A DNA stretch of 64,000 nt, from assembly GCA_029204225.1 (NCBI GenBank), contig CM055102.1:3900827-3964826 (forward strand), given 5' to 3'. The DNA comes from Diphasiastrum complanatum (lineage: Eukaryota > Streptophyta > Lycopodiopsida > Lycopodiales > Lycopodiaceae). Shown piece after piece: positions 9,640 to 21,837 of the stretch (positions within the stretch are counted from its first letter, which is position 1; every line of letters begins with the position of its first letter). Under the pieces are notes generated by a model. That model searched no databases. It was not told the DNA's origin and saw nothing but the letters and a program-made list of their open reading frames with translations. A program made the position numbers and the translations under genes.

Positions 9640-12600
9640 AGTAGTGTTGGGGTCCCTAGGCACTCTGCCAGTTCAGTACAAGGATTTCTTGGTCCACCGC
9701 TGGTTGATCAGGTATCTAGTGACATCTTCCATAAAGCTTATTCGGTCTATATTCTTCAAGTCCTTGGGCATAAGTTAACTCTTGTTAGTCAGCTTTGGTC
9801 AACCCATGCTTGGAATCTGCGCATCCAGGGATCGCCTAAAAGTGTGGCTCAATAGTATACTCGAGCTACTAGAAGCTAATCTTCAATTTTTGCTGAAGCC
9901 GACGCCTTACTAGGATCAAAAAATATTGGTGGGAGAAAATTGTCCCACTTCATTTCAATTCCCATTAAATACTCTAAGTCCTGGACATAAGTGGTTGTCG
10001 CACAGACTATTGGGTCAGGGCAATTAAAATTATATTAGAGAATTGGGTGAGGGCCCTTCGAGTGTTTACATCCATATCCCAACCTTGCTCCGAAAAGATT
10101 CTCGGCCAATTATAGTTTTGGATGGTGATCTTGTCCAGAGGAGTGCCACATTTTGCACATTTGGATCTTCGTGTGCATGGCAAGAAATACACGTTCACCC
10201 TGAGTTGTTGTGGACTGGTCACATAGGTCGTGATGGCCGCAGAGTCTCATTCAAATAGTTGCTGGCACCACTCAGGTTGTGGTTGGAGGGTGAGGAGTGC
10301 TTGCAGCTCGTTGCCTTTTATGGTCTGTGCCAAAAATGAGCTCTGCCAGCCGTCTCTTGAAGAGTCGTGGGGATACCTTGCTAGGAATTTGTTGATTTTC
10401 TTCTCTGGGGACTTTGGACATCGAAAAGCATAGCTAACAAATATGGATCTCAAGCCGCGAGATGTGGAGGCTTGGCTCTCTCCTTGGCTTTGGCTTTGAC
10501 CCATGTCCTGGCTCTGTTCTTGGCCTTGAGTGTCCGCTTCTATATCAGGGGGCCCTTGATCCTGTGTGCCCGATCCCTGATCTGGACTACTTGCCCCTGC
10601 TACTTGATTTTCTTTTTTCTGGCTGGAGCTTGCATGTGCAGCGTCGAAGGTGGGTGGCACTGGAATTGCCACCGAGGCTAATTGAGGTTTTTGCTCCATA
10701 AATCTTTGGCATTCCTTGAGGGCCTGCTTTGCTTGGGCGAGCTCCTAGTTTGCACTTGCCCGGTGTTTGTCAAACTCTACTTGGTAGCTGTTTAATAATT
10801 GGTTATATACTTGCACCTGATGTCAGAAGAGATTCATTTTTGCTTGGAATAGTGGTCCCATATCGGGTTGAACTAACCAGACGAGCTTTTCACTTTGTAG
10901 CGCTTGCACCTGCGCTCTTAAATGTGTATTTTCTGCTTTGTATATCTGGAGTTGTGTCTAGAGGGGGGCAAGCCTTTGGGACGCTTTAGATTGAAGCTCC
11001 TACACCTTTGTTGAAGCATCCGTAAGCACTTTGGAGAGGCTCTGGATTTACTGATTAAGGCTGTTTTCCTTTTGTTGTAGCTTCGTGATCTCCAGGTGCC
11101 TGTCAAGCTCGTGTTGCTGAACTCTTGTTGTAGCTTCGTGATTTTCACTTGTAGCTGGGTGTTGTTGGTTGCCAGTTGTAGTACCCAGCTATCCAATAAG
11201 GTTTTGGCTGCTACCACATCCTGGATGAAAGTGCCCAAGGCTTGCTAGGCCATTATGATATCCATGGGAGCAGCTGGTAGCATGGGCTTGTTGTGTGGAG
11301 GGCCTGATGACCTGCATTGTGTTGTCGTCATCTTCAACCAGTTTCTCCGGCGATTTCATGCCATCACGTGCAGTGGGATCAACACAATTTGGCAATGGTA
11401 TAAACATTGTTTGAACAAATGCATCATTGGTTTGTAGCCTTCGACACCTTTATTTGAGAGGTGGGGGGTGTGAAAAAAGCAATAGTGGCAATGAGGGTAA
11501 GGATGGATTGTCCAAACTGAAGAATGGGAGGAACAGAGGGGAACTGGAGGGTGGTGTGGAGGATGAAAGGAGAAGAGGAGGGTGATGTGGCTTGGCATGG
11601 CAGTGAAATATGGATGAGTTGCATCCACGTCAAGGTGTCGGAAGAGAGCTAAGAGTCGGCTGGATCGATTTGAAAAGGGGTGAATGTGGAAGCAGAGGCA
11701 ATGGACGAAGCGATGGTGATGGAAGGGGTGGTGGAAGATGGAACTAAGGTAGATGTGGTATGAATAGAGGCGAAAAGCAGTAGTAAAGGGTTGAACGGAA
11801 GAGGAGGTGGCGGTGGTAGACACAAAAGTTGTTAGTTGTGTAGTGGTTATGCGGCGTCTGGTAGTAGGTGGAGTTGAAGAAGAAGGGGCAACATCACACA
11901 TTCTCTTGCTGGCCATCGTATCAGTGACTACAGGTTGGGCGGAGGTGGATGCGTGTGATGGAGGATAAAAGTTAGTATGTGGAACGGTGGCGGATATAAT
12001 GCTAGATCGTTGGAATTCATGTACCCTCACCTTGAGTAGTGCATAGACAAAGTTATACAGTAGGGGTCCTGCAGCGATATGGTCACGGTTGTTAGGTTTG
12101 ATGGAGATGGTTAGTTCGTGCAAGAGAAAATTATGCCAGTCATATGGCACTACTATGGGACCGGGGAATTCCAAGAAGGACTTCACAATATGACTGAGCA
12201 GCTTGGATTGGATATGGTCCTTGTGAAATGTTGAAACAATCATAAAGTTGTTCCAACAAATGCGCAGCTGTCTGGATTACTGGGTCCGTGATAGCCTCTA
12301 TGAAGTACCCGTTGTTAGTCTGGATCGGGATTTTAGGCGCAGCCTGGATCTCCTAGCCTGGTGATGGGAGATAGGTTGGCGATCACTGGACATTATGCCA
12401 ACGATGACCATGGAATCTACGTTAATTTGTACCTTGGTGTGTGGTACCTTGGTACAGGAAGTGAAAACATGACTTCTGCGCGTCCCAAGAAGCGTAAGCG
12501 TGAAGGGCAAGGCCCATGTTAATAGCAGAGCATAAAAGCACTGGGTAAAAACCCATTGCTTCAAGAATAGGGCCAACGGTCTGAAGCCATGGTTTGATCA

Positions 12601-12712
12601 AGGTGTCAGAAGGTAGGAGCCAGATCTGGGTGGCAGAAGATATCTCATTTTGGATAACTTGCTTCATGACAGTGTTGTCAGAAGAGCTTCGAAGAGGAGG
12701 CAATGTTAGCAA
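9640..12712 (-). pseudogene. ORF-X: long degraded retroelement-associated reading frame, coiled-coil and Gln-rich
   Basis: I do not recognise this protein. On the minus strand, protein-like sequence runs for about 3 kb with several stops and frame changes. Segment 1 (about 12,243-11,800) includes YDWHNFLLHELTISIKPNN and AAGPLLYNFVYALLKVRVHE. Segment 2 (about 11,240-10,690) is strongly helical (LDRHLEITKLQQKENS...QLQIYKAENTHLRAQVQAL...YNQLLNSYQVEFDKHRA), a likely coiled coil carrying about five in-frame stops. Segment 3 is Gln/Ser/Gly-rich (DTQGQEQSQDMGQSQSQGES). Segment 4 has PEKKINKFLARYPH and a Cys cluster, FLPCTRRSKCAKCGTPLD (about 10,150). Readable sequence fades by about 9,640. A second, partial copy at 14.38-14.70 kb shows it is repetitive. 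It lies 3' of a gypsy integrase on the same strand, the place of the extra ORF in some gypsy elements. That link is inference. Confidence 0.55.
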
Positions 12713-13883
12713 TGGTTGTTAAAGTCTGTTAACAAAGAAAGAATTGGAAAAAGTAAAAATGATGGAAATAGTAAAAAGACTTGAAAAAGTTTGACACAAT
12801 GGAAATCAAAAAATGGATGGTGGTAACGATGGTTCTGAGTGCAGATCTAAAATCAGAGAGTGCAGATGATGGCTTGTAGAAAATTTGGTAGCAATCGAAG
12901 AACTTGAAAATTTTGCTTGAAATTTTGGCAGAGCTTCGCTAGGTAGTGACAAATAACTCAAATTATGTCCTTATATAGTGAAAATTAGAGTGCGTATTAG
13001 GTGAAGTACATTTTTCCAGCTCAGCTCCAGCCAAATTTTTGTAGGGACCTTTTTCACAGAATTCTAAGACCTCAAAGAAGTCTACAAAGGTTTAGAAGGT
13101 GATTTGACTACCCTACGAAGGTTCTACGAGGGTTCAGACAGTTTGCGAGGATTCAATCCTTGTAGGAAGTGATCTCTCGCACAACTTGCTCCAGATGTTG
13201 GATTTTCAAGATCAGACCATGTAGGTAGGCTAATTTCATTGTTCTAATTTCATTTATGCCCCTTGGGAAGGTTGGTTTGCTGATCTTGATGCTCTATGAA
13301 GGTTTTGAAGATTTTGCCCTTTTGAACTCTTGTAAACACTCAAATTTGAAGATTTTTTCATTAGTAACTCTCGTAGAGATTTTCATAGATGCCTCTGAGT
13401 CAGATGTCAAGATTTCAAGAGCTAACTCTAAAGGGATCTCCAAAAATCATGAAAAAAGTGTTCTTTTTGAGAGTTTTTTGACGATATCTCGAGATTATCT
13501 GATCCTTAACTCTTGTAAACTGTTATTTTCTTGCATCCAGATTAGATCTGACTATAAAATATTTTGTAGAAATTTTAATAGAATATTAGTAGTTATTCCA
13601 TCTATTTTAGTGAATTTTGTCTTTATTTTGCCATGTTTTCCTGAAATCGGGGTCTCTAATTTGCAAAATGAGAGGTTGAATAGTGCAATTTGATGATCTG
13701 CTTTCCGGGTGATCCTATCTAGATCTAGATCTTACTTGGATCTTGTCGGATGCTGTCGGATTTTATCAGTTCTTGCTGGGTCTTGTTGGATCTGGCTTGA
13801 TCTGATTAGATTTTTCTAGATCTAGGTGTGATGACCTTGAAGATGGACTTTTTGTGACTTGTCATCACCATCCCTGATCTATT
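12713..13883. other. No gene recognised; gypsy leader-like repeats
   Basis: This spacer lies between ORF-X and a gypsy integrase end. From about 13,080 to 13,520 it has plus-sense copies of the AACTCTCGTAGAG-like motif found in the gypsy-1 leader (for example GTAACTCTCGTAGAG near 13,361). From about 13,705 to 13,830 it has clustered TCTTGTTGGATCT-like words. It is probably untranslated sequence of one or more gypsy elements. An open frame of 145 codons at 13,256-13,693 has no recognisable domain. Confidence 0.45.
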
Positions 13884-14366
13884 TCACTGTGGTGGCCAAT
13901 GCTTGTGCAATCGGCTACCATTGATGGGCATGTCGAAAGATGTCCAAACTAACTTCTCAAAGTTCATGGCTGAGGATCTCCTTGACTCGGAATGGGCCTT
14001 CACTGGTGAACTTCAACTTTTCTTTGATCACCTTGGTCTTATACATGACGACCAGATCTCCAGATCGAAGTTCTTTCTTGTGCAACCGGTGATCATGCCA
14101 TGCTTTGTGTCATTCTTTCTCAGCTGCCAATGCATTTACAACTAGTAAGCACGTCTCACAAAGCTTATGCAGTCCTTCATGGTGTAATTGTAGAGATTTG
14201 GATTCATCAAAGCATTGCGTTGTGGCAATTCTCAATAAAGGTACCAAAAAGTCCACCGACATTACTACATCCTGACCATAAACCAACTAAAATAGCGTGC
14301 GATCAGTGCTTTCCTTGTAAGCTATTCTGAATGCCCACAGAACAGCATGTAACTTATCCCAACCCT
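13884..14366 (-). pseudogene. Ty3/gypsy integrase C-terminal part (gypsy-2)
   Basis: Minus-strand reading gives WDKLHAVLWAFRIAYKEST, LVYGQDVVMSVDFLVPLLRI, then LVVNALAAEKE, LHKKELRSGDLVVMYKTKV and EGPFRVKEILSHE, and ends with NGSRLHKHWPP-like sequence and a stop at 13,884-13,886. This is the segment after the catalytic core plus the DNA-binding C-terminal domain of a gypsy integrase, without a chromodomain. Internal stops are present. The catalytic core lies 1.5 kb upstream on the same strand (15.9-16.1 kb), separated by an insertion. The relic at 46.8-47.3 kb is the same family. Confidence 0.85.
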
Positions 14367-14377
14367 GATGACCGTAG

Positions 14378-14703
14378 GGTCACGCTCGAACAGTTGATGG
14401 CGCCACTCTGGTTGTGGTTGGAGGGCGAGGAGTGCTTGTAGCTCTTGTCCCTTGATGGTCTACACCGAAAATGAAATCTACCAGCCGCCTCTGGAAGACT
14501 TGTGTGGGGATATTTTGATAGGAATTCATTAATCTTCTCCTCCACGGACTTTGGGCGTCGGAAGGCGCGGCTTGCAGATATGGATCGAGAGCCTCGTGAG
14601 GATGAGGCTTGTCCCTCTCCTTGGCACTGACTAAAACCCTTGTCTTGGCCCTAAGCTTGTGTGTCTGCTCTGGTATTTGGAAGGTTTGGTCTTGGTTTGG
14701 CAA
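14378..14703 (-). pseudogene. ORF-X fragment, second copy
   Basis: Nucleotides align along most of this segment with 10,255-10,580. Both read, on the minus strand, a Gln/Glu-rich stretch, then a kinked helix-like motif (EEKINEFLSKYPH here, EKKINKFLARYPH there), then LQPQPEW...QLFE. Similarity is perhaps three quarters by eye. The fragment lacks the coiled-coil part to the right, where the CT microsatellite begins, and is cut on the left by the integrase junction. Two copies in different contexts show that ORF-X is part of a dispersed repeat family. Confidence 0.65.
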
Positions 14704-14720
14704 GAGGAGCCATGTTTTGT

Positions 14721-14911
<191 letters not shown>

Positions 14912-15134
14912 CATCCTTGTGGTGTAAATCCGACTATCCTTTGGTCGGGATAGTATCAAAAACCTTTACCTTATGTGGATTCATAGGCTAACAAAGGCTT
15001 TTTTTCATGGTTTAGTCTGTAGGTTGGTTTCAGGATGCTGTTGATCTTGGTTACAAGGAGCCCCTTCCTCCCCCCAATCGATTTATACAAACTTTGATCT
15101 GTTGTATGAAAAGAGCTGTGATGTTTAATGTAAG

Positions 15135-15680
15135 AAAGCAATTGGATGTTTTCATGTTCTTACAACAAGTAATGGATCTGGAAAACAAAGTTTGTTCAAT
15201 AAATTTGATGACGAAGTTGATGATCAAGAGGTTGATCTCAAAGGACTTCAATTAGTCAAAAGGGAAGTTGGCAATTTGGAGCTAGTCAATAGCATCAAGG
15301 GAGAGTCAATTGGCAAAAATGTTTTGGATCTATTTTTGCAGGTTATTGAAGACTGAAGTAAGGTCAAAGGAGTAGCAAGGAAGTGTTGTTCAAGTTTACT
15401 TTACTTTTTCTATCTCATGTTTGAGCAATTTCATGAGGATGTGTGCAAATTGTCAAGATATGGTCAAACTAGCTACATTGGTGAGCATCATTTTAATGCT
15501 GGATTTGTACTAGCATTCTTGGCTAGTTTTGCTAACGAAAATGAAGCTATTGGAGGTTCATTATGTCACTCCTTCATTGTTAGCCGAATTTCTGATGATA
15601 TAAATCGGGCTAAAAATGAGCTACATGAAGTTTATTTGATTCCAATAAGAGGTTTTGCAATGGATATTTACTATTTATAG
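15135..15680 (+). other. Unidentified open segment
   Basis: A plus-strand frame from about 15,135 reads through VRKAIGCFHVLTTSNGSGKQ, DDEVDDQEVDLKGLQLVK and GESIGKNVLDLFLQVIED to a TGA at 15,356. A second frame (15,417-15,680) gives a further 87 codons including SYIGEHHFNAGFVLAFLASF. The composition looks protein-like, but I recognise no family and no splice structure that joins the two. It lies within the insertion in gypsy-2. It may be a fragment of a captured gene or of an unknown element, or simply chance. Confidence 0.25.
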
Positions 15681-15904
15681 TATCTAAATTGACATTACAT
15701 AAGCAATATTGCTATATTTATCTATGATGCCAATTTTACTTTATAAGGTTTAGAGATGATAACTACAGTAATAAGTGCCTTGGAATTGGCATAATTAACG
15801 CTAATTAGAATTTACGATTTTTCGGCATTGCCGAGATTATTTTATAGTCATGTACTCATTTTACTACCATTAATAAAAAAAATGTCCAGATGATTTCAAG
15901 TACT

Positions 15905-17890
15905 ACCTTAAAGTTCACTACACATGATCTTATTGGATGATTCTACCTATCCATTACCGCGAGGATAATAAGGTGTGCTGAATCAATGGATCACGAAGAA
16001 TTTCTCCAATAGGACCTTGATGGTCTCATTGACGACATGGCTTCCGCGATCATTGACTAACTCCACTAGGCATCTGAAGCGCACAATGATATTCTCATAC
16101 ATAAATTTGGCAATTGCTCGAGCGTAGTTGTGGAATCATCGACCCACTTGGTGAGGTAGTCTGTGGCCATCGGGCTTGTGTACTTCTTGCTGCAGGGTGA
16201 ATTGGACCGATATAGTCCAATCCCCACTTCTCAAATGGTGCTTGAGCTAGAACTAGATGTACAGGATCATAGTTTAGCCTTGTTGGCCTCCTAGCTCTTT
16301 GGCACACATTGCATTTATTCAGGTATTCATCCGTATCTTTATGAATCGTTGGCCACCAACTTCCTGAGTGTAGGATCTTGCGAACCATAATGTCGGATAC
16401 AAAATGACCACCACCCATGTCTTCATGTGAAATTGAGATAATTTGGGTGGCCTCATGTGGAAGAATACACCTTCAAAGAATACCATCAGTCCTCTTTGAT
16501 ACAACTGGCCGACAATCAGCTGATAAGGTCTGGCTTTCAAAATCGGTTTTTGTTGTTCCGCCTTGGGTAAAGACTTATCTGGTTAGCCCCGCATTAGATA
16601 TTCAACTATATCTATATCCCATTCTGGTACATTATCAATGTGAAATAAGGCAGCATCAGGTAGCTCATCATCAGGTAGGGCCATAGTTTCCTTTCTCTTG
16701 ATTCGTGACACATGATTTGCCATGTAATGTTGCTTTCCCTTTCGAACCACTATCCAAAAGTCACACTCCAACAACAGGAGTAACCATCGAGTGGTTCTCC
16801 CTGTGTTGCAAGCCTTTATAAACAAGATATAGCAAGGGTTGATGATCCGTATAAAAAGCAAAATGTGTGGCCATCAAATAATGTCAAAACTTCTTAACCA
16901 CGTAAATCATTGCTAGTGCCTCCCGCTTTGTTGTCAAGTAATTTATCTCTGAATCATTGAGCTGACAGCTTGCAAATCGGATTGGAAAATCTTTTTTGTG
17001 TTCTCCTGGTTGGGTTAAGACAGCTCCCACTGCATACTTCTATGCGTCTATATGCACATGAAACTCTATGGACAATTGGATGGGCGTAATATTGGCACTG
17101 AGGCCAATGCATCCTTAAGCTTCTGGAAAGCCTGTAGGGCTTCCTCAGTCCAATGTGGTTCTGTTGTGAGTTTGTAAATTGGTCGTGCTAAATCTGCAAA
17201 GTCCAAAATGAAGATCATGTAATAGTTAGCGTGGCCCATGAATATGTAGACTCCGCGGATCATTCCTAGTGGTGGTAGATCGACAATGATCCTTATCTTT
17301 GACAGGTCCGTGGCGATCCCGTGTCTGGATACTATGTGGCCAAGGATTAGGCCATGTGTCACCCAAAACTGACACTTTTCTGGGTGCAGAGATATCTGAT
17401 ACTTGCGACATTTCTTTAGCACCTTTTCTAGATTAGATAAGTGCTCTGAGTTAGGTCCATGCATGCACAGATCATCCAAGAAAATCTCCAAAAAAATTTG
17501 CAAGTACTCTTTGAATGTCGCCTACATAACTCGTTGAAAGGTACTTGGGGCATTGCAAAGTCCAAATGGCATCTCCTTGTAGGCATAGGTTACCCATTCT
17601 GTGGCAAATGTTGTCTTGTGTTGATCTTGCGGCGCTATTTTCACCTTATTGTAGCTGTTGAAGCCAACCAGAAAACTATAGGTTTATGCTCCTACTACTC
17701 TGTCCAGAACACTTTTCGTAAAAGGTAAGAGAAAATAATCCTTCTTGGTGACTGCATTTAATGTCTTTAGGTTCACACATATTCGCATTTTGTCGTTCTT
17801 CTTGGGTACTATAACTATTGACGACACCCATTCCGTGTGTTCGGTTTCATAAATGAAATCAGCATCTAGAAATTCTTGCAACTCTTGCTT
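15905..17890 (-). pseudogene. Ty3/gypsy RT, RNase H and integrase core (gypsy-2)
   Basis: On the minus strand RT starts with FLDADFIYETEHTEWVSSIV and VPKKNDKMRICVNLKTLNAV, has the active-site box FLEIFLDDLCMHG and CRKYQISLHPEKCQFWV, and runs into the connection TEPHWTEEALQAFQKLKDAL. RNase H ends with TTRWLLLLLECDFWIVVRKG and QHYMANHVSRI. Integrase has the HHCC zinc finger (MGGGHFVSDIMVRKILHSGS...CNVCQRA), WGLDYIGPI, then VNDRGSHVVNE and STPYYPRGNG. RT lacks its first third, and several stops and frameshifts occur. The C-terminal integrase follows after the insertion at 14.37-15.90 kb. No chromodomain is seen, consistent with an Athila/Tat-type lineage. Confidence 0.9.
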
Positions 17891-17904
17891 ATAGTGGCAA
17901 TTCT

Positions 17905-18556
17905 TATAGTGGTATTAGAGCATTTCAAAGATTTTGCTAATTTTAGTTCAAAAATTGCCAAACTTCTGACAACCATAACTTTCTCTACAGGACACCAAAT
18001 TGGTCATTGTAAAGCACAATACAGAGGGAGAGTGGGTCTACAAGGCACTGGTCACATCATCCTGCCACCTAGGCTTCACATTGCGAGCAGTAAATGTCCA
18101 TAAGCTCAGATCATGCAAAAATACATTTTTGGACTCCTCCAACAAGCAAAACTTCAACATGATGGTGTCTAATGCTCACCCATCCAAATCGGATGCATGA
18201 TGGCTCAAAATAGACACAATCCATCATATCTTTAAGCTTGTAATGAGAAACAACAGGTTTAGACCCCCATTTGATAGGTATTCATGCTCAAAAACCTCTA
18301 AAATACACTATTTTTTGACTTTTTGAGCCCCCTAATGGTGTCCAATCCTAACCAAACTTCATGAAAGCCTTTAGGACAGCTTAATTACACTTCTGAAAAT
18401 GTGCTTGAAAATTATTGGCAATTTTGAGAATTGCCACAAAACTAATCCAAAAAACATCAAAAGCCATATTTTTTGACCAAAATTTGTGGGTCAAATCCAC
18501 AAATAAGGGCAATCAGATTCAAATCCCTGTCATTACATGCAAGCACTGATACCAAA
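17905..18556. other. No gene; two copia-like primer sites facing each other
   Basis: AGTGGTATTAGAGC at about 17,908-17,921 resembles a plus-strand copia primer site, and GCACTGATACCA at 18,543-18,554 resembles a minus-strand one. Between them lies A/T-rich non-coding sequence with no gag. Either could be chance or the edge of a decayed copia leader; the second has the AAATTGAAC context often seen next to copia LTRs. Confidence 0.3.
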
Positions 18557-21500
18557 TTGAACTTTTTTCTAGTACAAATTTGTGGTTTTCTAACATGAAC
18601 CATTTTTGGAAGGGGGGAAAGAGTGAAAGTCAGAGAAGTAGTTGTTGGGTTGTATAGTGATCCAGTTATTTCATTTACTTTCGATTCCTAAAGTATAACT
18701 AATTGCAAGTGAGAATAACAATTAAAAACTATTTAAGAAGACTGTCTCTGGGAATTTGGATTCATTTTTCCCATTGTTAATTAGAATTTCGAAAAATCGA
18801 TGATTCTAAGGGAAAAGTGAAATAGCAAGTCTGATAATCCATTTATGGAACCATCTATGTTTTGCAATTAGATTTGGATCTTGCAAAGTAAAGCAGATGG
18901 AAGGTGATCCATACAGGAATCTAGTAATTTGGATTCTATTTGTGGCATTATAGAAATTTTTTTAATAATGATTGTAACAACTAAGAGAGTTCTAACATGT
19001 TAGAGTTAAGCTTTTTTTACCGATTTTGAAGTAGATATTGGATATCTAGGATAGTATGGTATTCGGTTCTGTTGAGATCCATGTACCTTTTGGGTTAGAG
19101 AATACACTTGTGGCATTTTGGTTGTGCTTAATGATACATTTTGTCTCGTCCATGCCGGGGTACAATGCGGAGTGGTATTCTTTGAGTAACACTTAAGGGG
19201 CATGAGAGATTTCAATGGTTAGATGTATCCCCTGGAATTGGTTGTGATTCTAATCCTATAGAATAGTCTTATTGACTTTTTGGGCAAAGCAGATCTAGAT
19301 GCAGAGTATTCTTGGAGGAAAAGTTGATGGTATGGGACATCAGTGATTCCAAAAGGGATTTCTTGAATAAGAATGATCTATAGACCGATGGTTAGTGATT
19401 GTTGTATTGGTAATACTAACAGAGTCCATTGGTTTTTGTTTAGGGTATTTTGGAAAATTATGAGATATAGATCGATCCCTAAATGGTATCTCATTAATTG
19501 CAAAATCTTGAAGCCCTTAAATCTATTTCTATATTATTTTAAACCTCTACTTTTTAGATATTTCTTAAATAAAAGACAATTGGATTGAGATTCAAATAAT
19601 TCCTTCCAATGTAGAACTATGTCCAAAAGGACTGTTATACTTATATGAAATTATACTTTCATATATGATTTGTGAATTTGGCTCAAAATTTGTTGATGTT
19701 TTCAATTGATTCGAGGGAATTTAGATTTCCTGAACCCAAATGTTTATCTCTATTTTATAGTTGTTTATTGAGATGTAATATTTCTATCACTCAAGATAAG
19801 ATATTGTATGATTCTTAGAAAAAAGTCCGATTTGTAATAGTATTGGATACTCATTACTGACTTTTTCGAATCTTTGATATCTTATACGTTGTCTCCTGAG
19901 AATTTTCAATCGAAATTATGGAATTTCTTTTTAACAGGGGGAGAAGAAAAGATATGAATAAGACTTTTGATGAATCAGTCAGTTGCATAGATATCTTTTG
20001 AGGAATCCAATATAAGTGCAAAGGTAGAACTATCTAGTTGAAACAGAGAAACTCTCAAAGTGATTATTTTGAATAATTTGGAACTAGAAGAGTTTTGGGG
20101 GTATTGAGCTGTGAGATAATAATGAATATGGAAAAGGGTGGTGAAGATTAAGTTAAGATTCACTGATTGGGTTGCCAAGTACCATTTTGTTATGGATTGG
20201 ATAAGAGGAATAAAGCTTTAATCTTAACATTTTTTCCAAAGATGTTTGTATAAGTTAGCCTTGTACACTAAGATCTGAATTAGGTTGATTGTTTGAAAAA
20301 AAATTGGTAATAAGAGTTAGATGGTTGGAAAACTTGTGATCTGAAATTATTCACTTCAAAGATTTTCCAGATATGTTATCTACTCATGAGAAATAGAGTT
20401 TGTTTATAACTGAGTTGCAGGCTTTTCAGTGATTTATGTGAGTACTTAACATATGCGAATTATGGACATATCTGCTAGTTTATAGCCTATGTTTATGTAT
20501 AGGAACATAGTTGGATAAGTTGCATATGTACATCTTAATCTTGTGGATCTGCTATGTGTTTCATATGTACTGAGTTTATATTGTATACTTAAACTAGTCA
20601 GAGTCCATAGACATATGAACAAGTAATGTGTAGAATAGCTACTTGCAGGTTAATGGATCTTTATGTAGAAAGAATAATTCATTAACTTATTGATGGTTTG
20701 GATGAGGATCTAAATGTGGTATTGTTTCGGAATATATGAATTTGATACCTAGACATTTAAGATTTCTGAATCATTTACAATTGACTTGAGTAATTGGATT
20801 ACTCCTGTTTAAAACTTAATTGGTTGAATAAGCAGTGTGAAGAGAATTAACAAAGAACTGTTTATTTTGGTCTATATTGCTTATAAGACACATGATTTGT
20901 GAGTCATCTAGATTCATCTATGAGAGTTGTGTGCATAGAATACAGAAGATTCTTGATATAGAATATTTCTTGAATGAGAAATATCCTAAGTTACTGACTA
21001 AATCCCAGTGAGCTCATATTGGATGACAGAGTCTAACTAATATCAAGAATAACCACTGAATTCAGTTGGAATTCAGCAGAACTTTGTAATCTCTAGATGT
21101 TGTTCTAGGTGATTGTATAGATTTTATATTGTTAAAGAATGATGTAATAATGGTCTTTAATTACTTGGTTGATTGTAGAATTTGAAACTCGTAATCTATT
21201 TAAGGATCGGGTTGGAAGAATATTCTTAAAATCTAGTAATTTTCCTTGTGGAAATGATTTCAGAATGTTTCTTATATTTCTTGAGTGGCATGTTGTGCAT
21301 ATACTCTAGTATCTCTCAATGATTAAGTATGGTTTTGGAATTCTATAAATTATGATTGACGAATCATAAGATTCTAAATGTTTTTGATTAATGGATCATA
21401 AATTGATACTTAAAGGCCACTAGAAGATTATATAGAAATATGATGATTCTTAAGATAATGAGTAATTCTTGATCAATTGGGCGAGTCAAGAATTTAGATC

Positions 21501-21649
21501 TATTATTTGGACTCTAACTTTTTTTATTCCAGTTCAGGAGAATATTCTCTCCTCTTGGAGAGAATACATACTATGGAAACTCGCCCAATTCCCTATCGAA
21601 ATTTTAGATTCTTGAGCCAGGTTTCCTCTCCTCTCTTGCATTCATTCAC
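18557..21649. other. About 3 kb with nothing recognisable
   Basis: The sequence is A/T-rich, with many variants of GATTCT, AGAATC and GAGAATT, and no long open frame on either strand. No RT, integrase, transposase or gag motif was found. One local inverted repeat near the right end is listed separately. It may be an old, fully decayed element or unique intergenic DNA. Confidence 0.5.
21475..21590. repeat. Inverted repeat with internal hairpin
   Basis: AATTGGGCGAGT (21,475-21,486) pairs with ACTCGCCCAATT (21,579-21,590). Inside the loop, ATTCTCTCC-TCTT-GGAGAGAAT (21,544-21,565) forms a 9-bp hairpin. Flanking CAAGAATTTAGA and TTAGATTCTTG suggest the arms once extended further. Confidence 0.55.
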
Positions 21650-21730
21650 CATGGCATGGGGGTGAAGTGGTTAGGGTATTGACTAGTCATTTCATGTTGG
21701 TTGGGTGGTTTTGCTCCACATGTGTCCTTT
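21650..21730 (+). repeat. Possible tRNA-derived SINE relic
   Basis: GGGGGTGAAGTGGTTAGG resembles a pol III A box context. About 50 bases later GGTGGTTTTGCTCCACATG resembles a damaged B box (expected GGTTCGANNCC). The spacing is right for a tRNA head, but the B box is poor, so this is tentative. Confidence 0.25.
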
Positions 21731-21837
21731 TGGTTGCTTGTAATAGAATCTAGTTTGACCTTCACAAGGCGATTCTCATAATCTCCTCAACCCAAAGTGG
21801 TGTGGCGTCAATCTAAAAAAGACATGCATCAGGTAGA

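Noticed and set aside
11424-11800. His- and Phe-rich continuation of the 295-codon minus-strand frame
   Set aside because: After about 11,800 the residues become low-complexity and lose the protein-like pattern, so it is probably read-through in a wrong frame after a frameshift in ORF-X.
13256-13693. 145-codon plus-strand open frame as a gene
   Set aside because: It covers the gypsy leader-like repeat region and has a composition typical of A/T-rich non-coding DNA.
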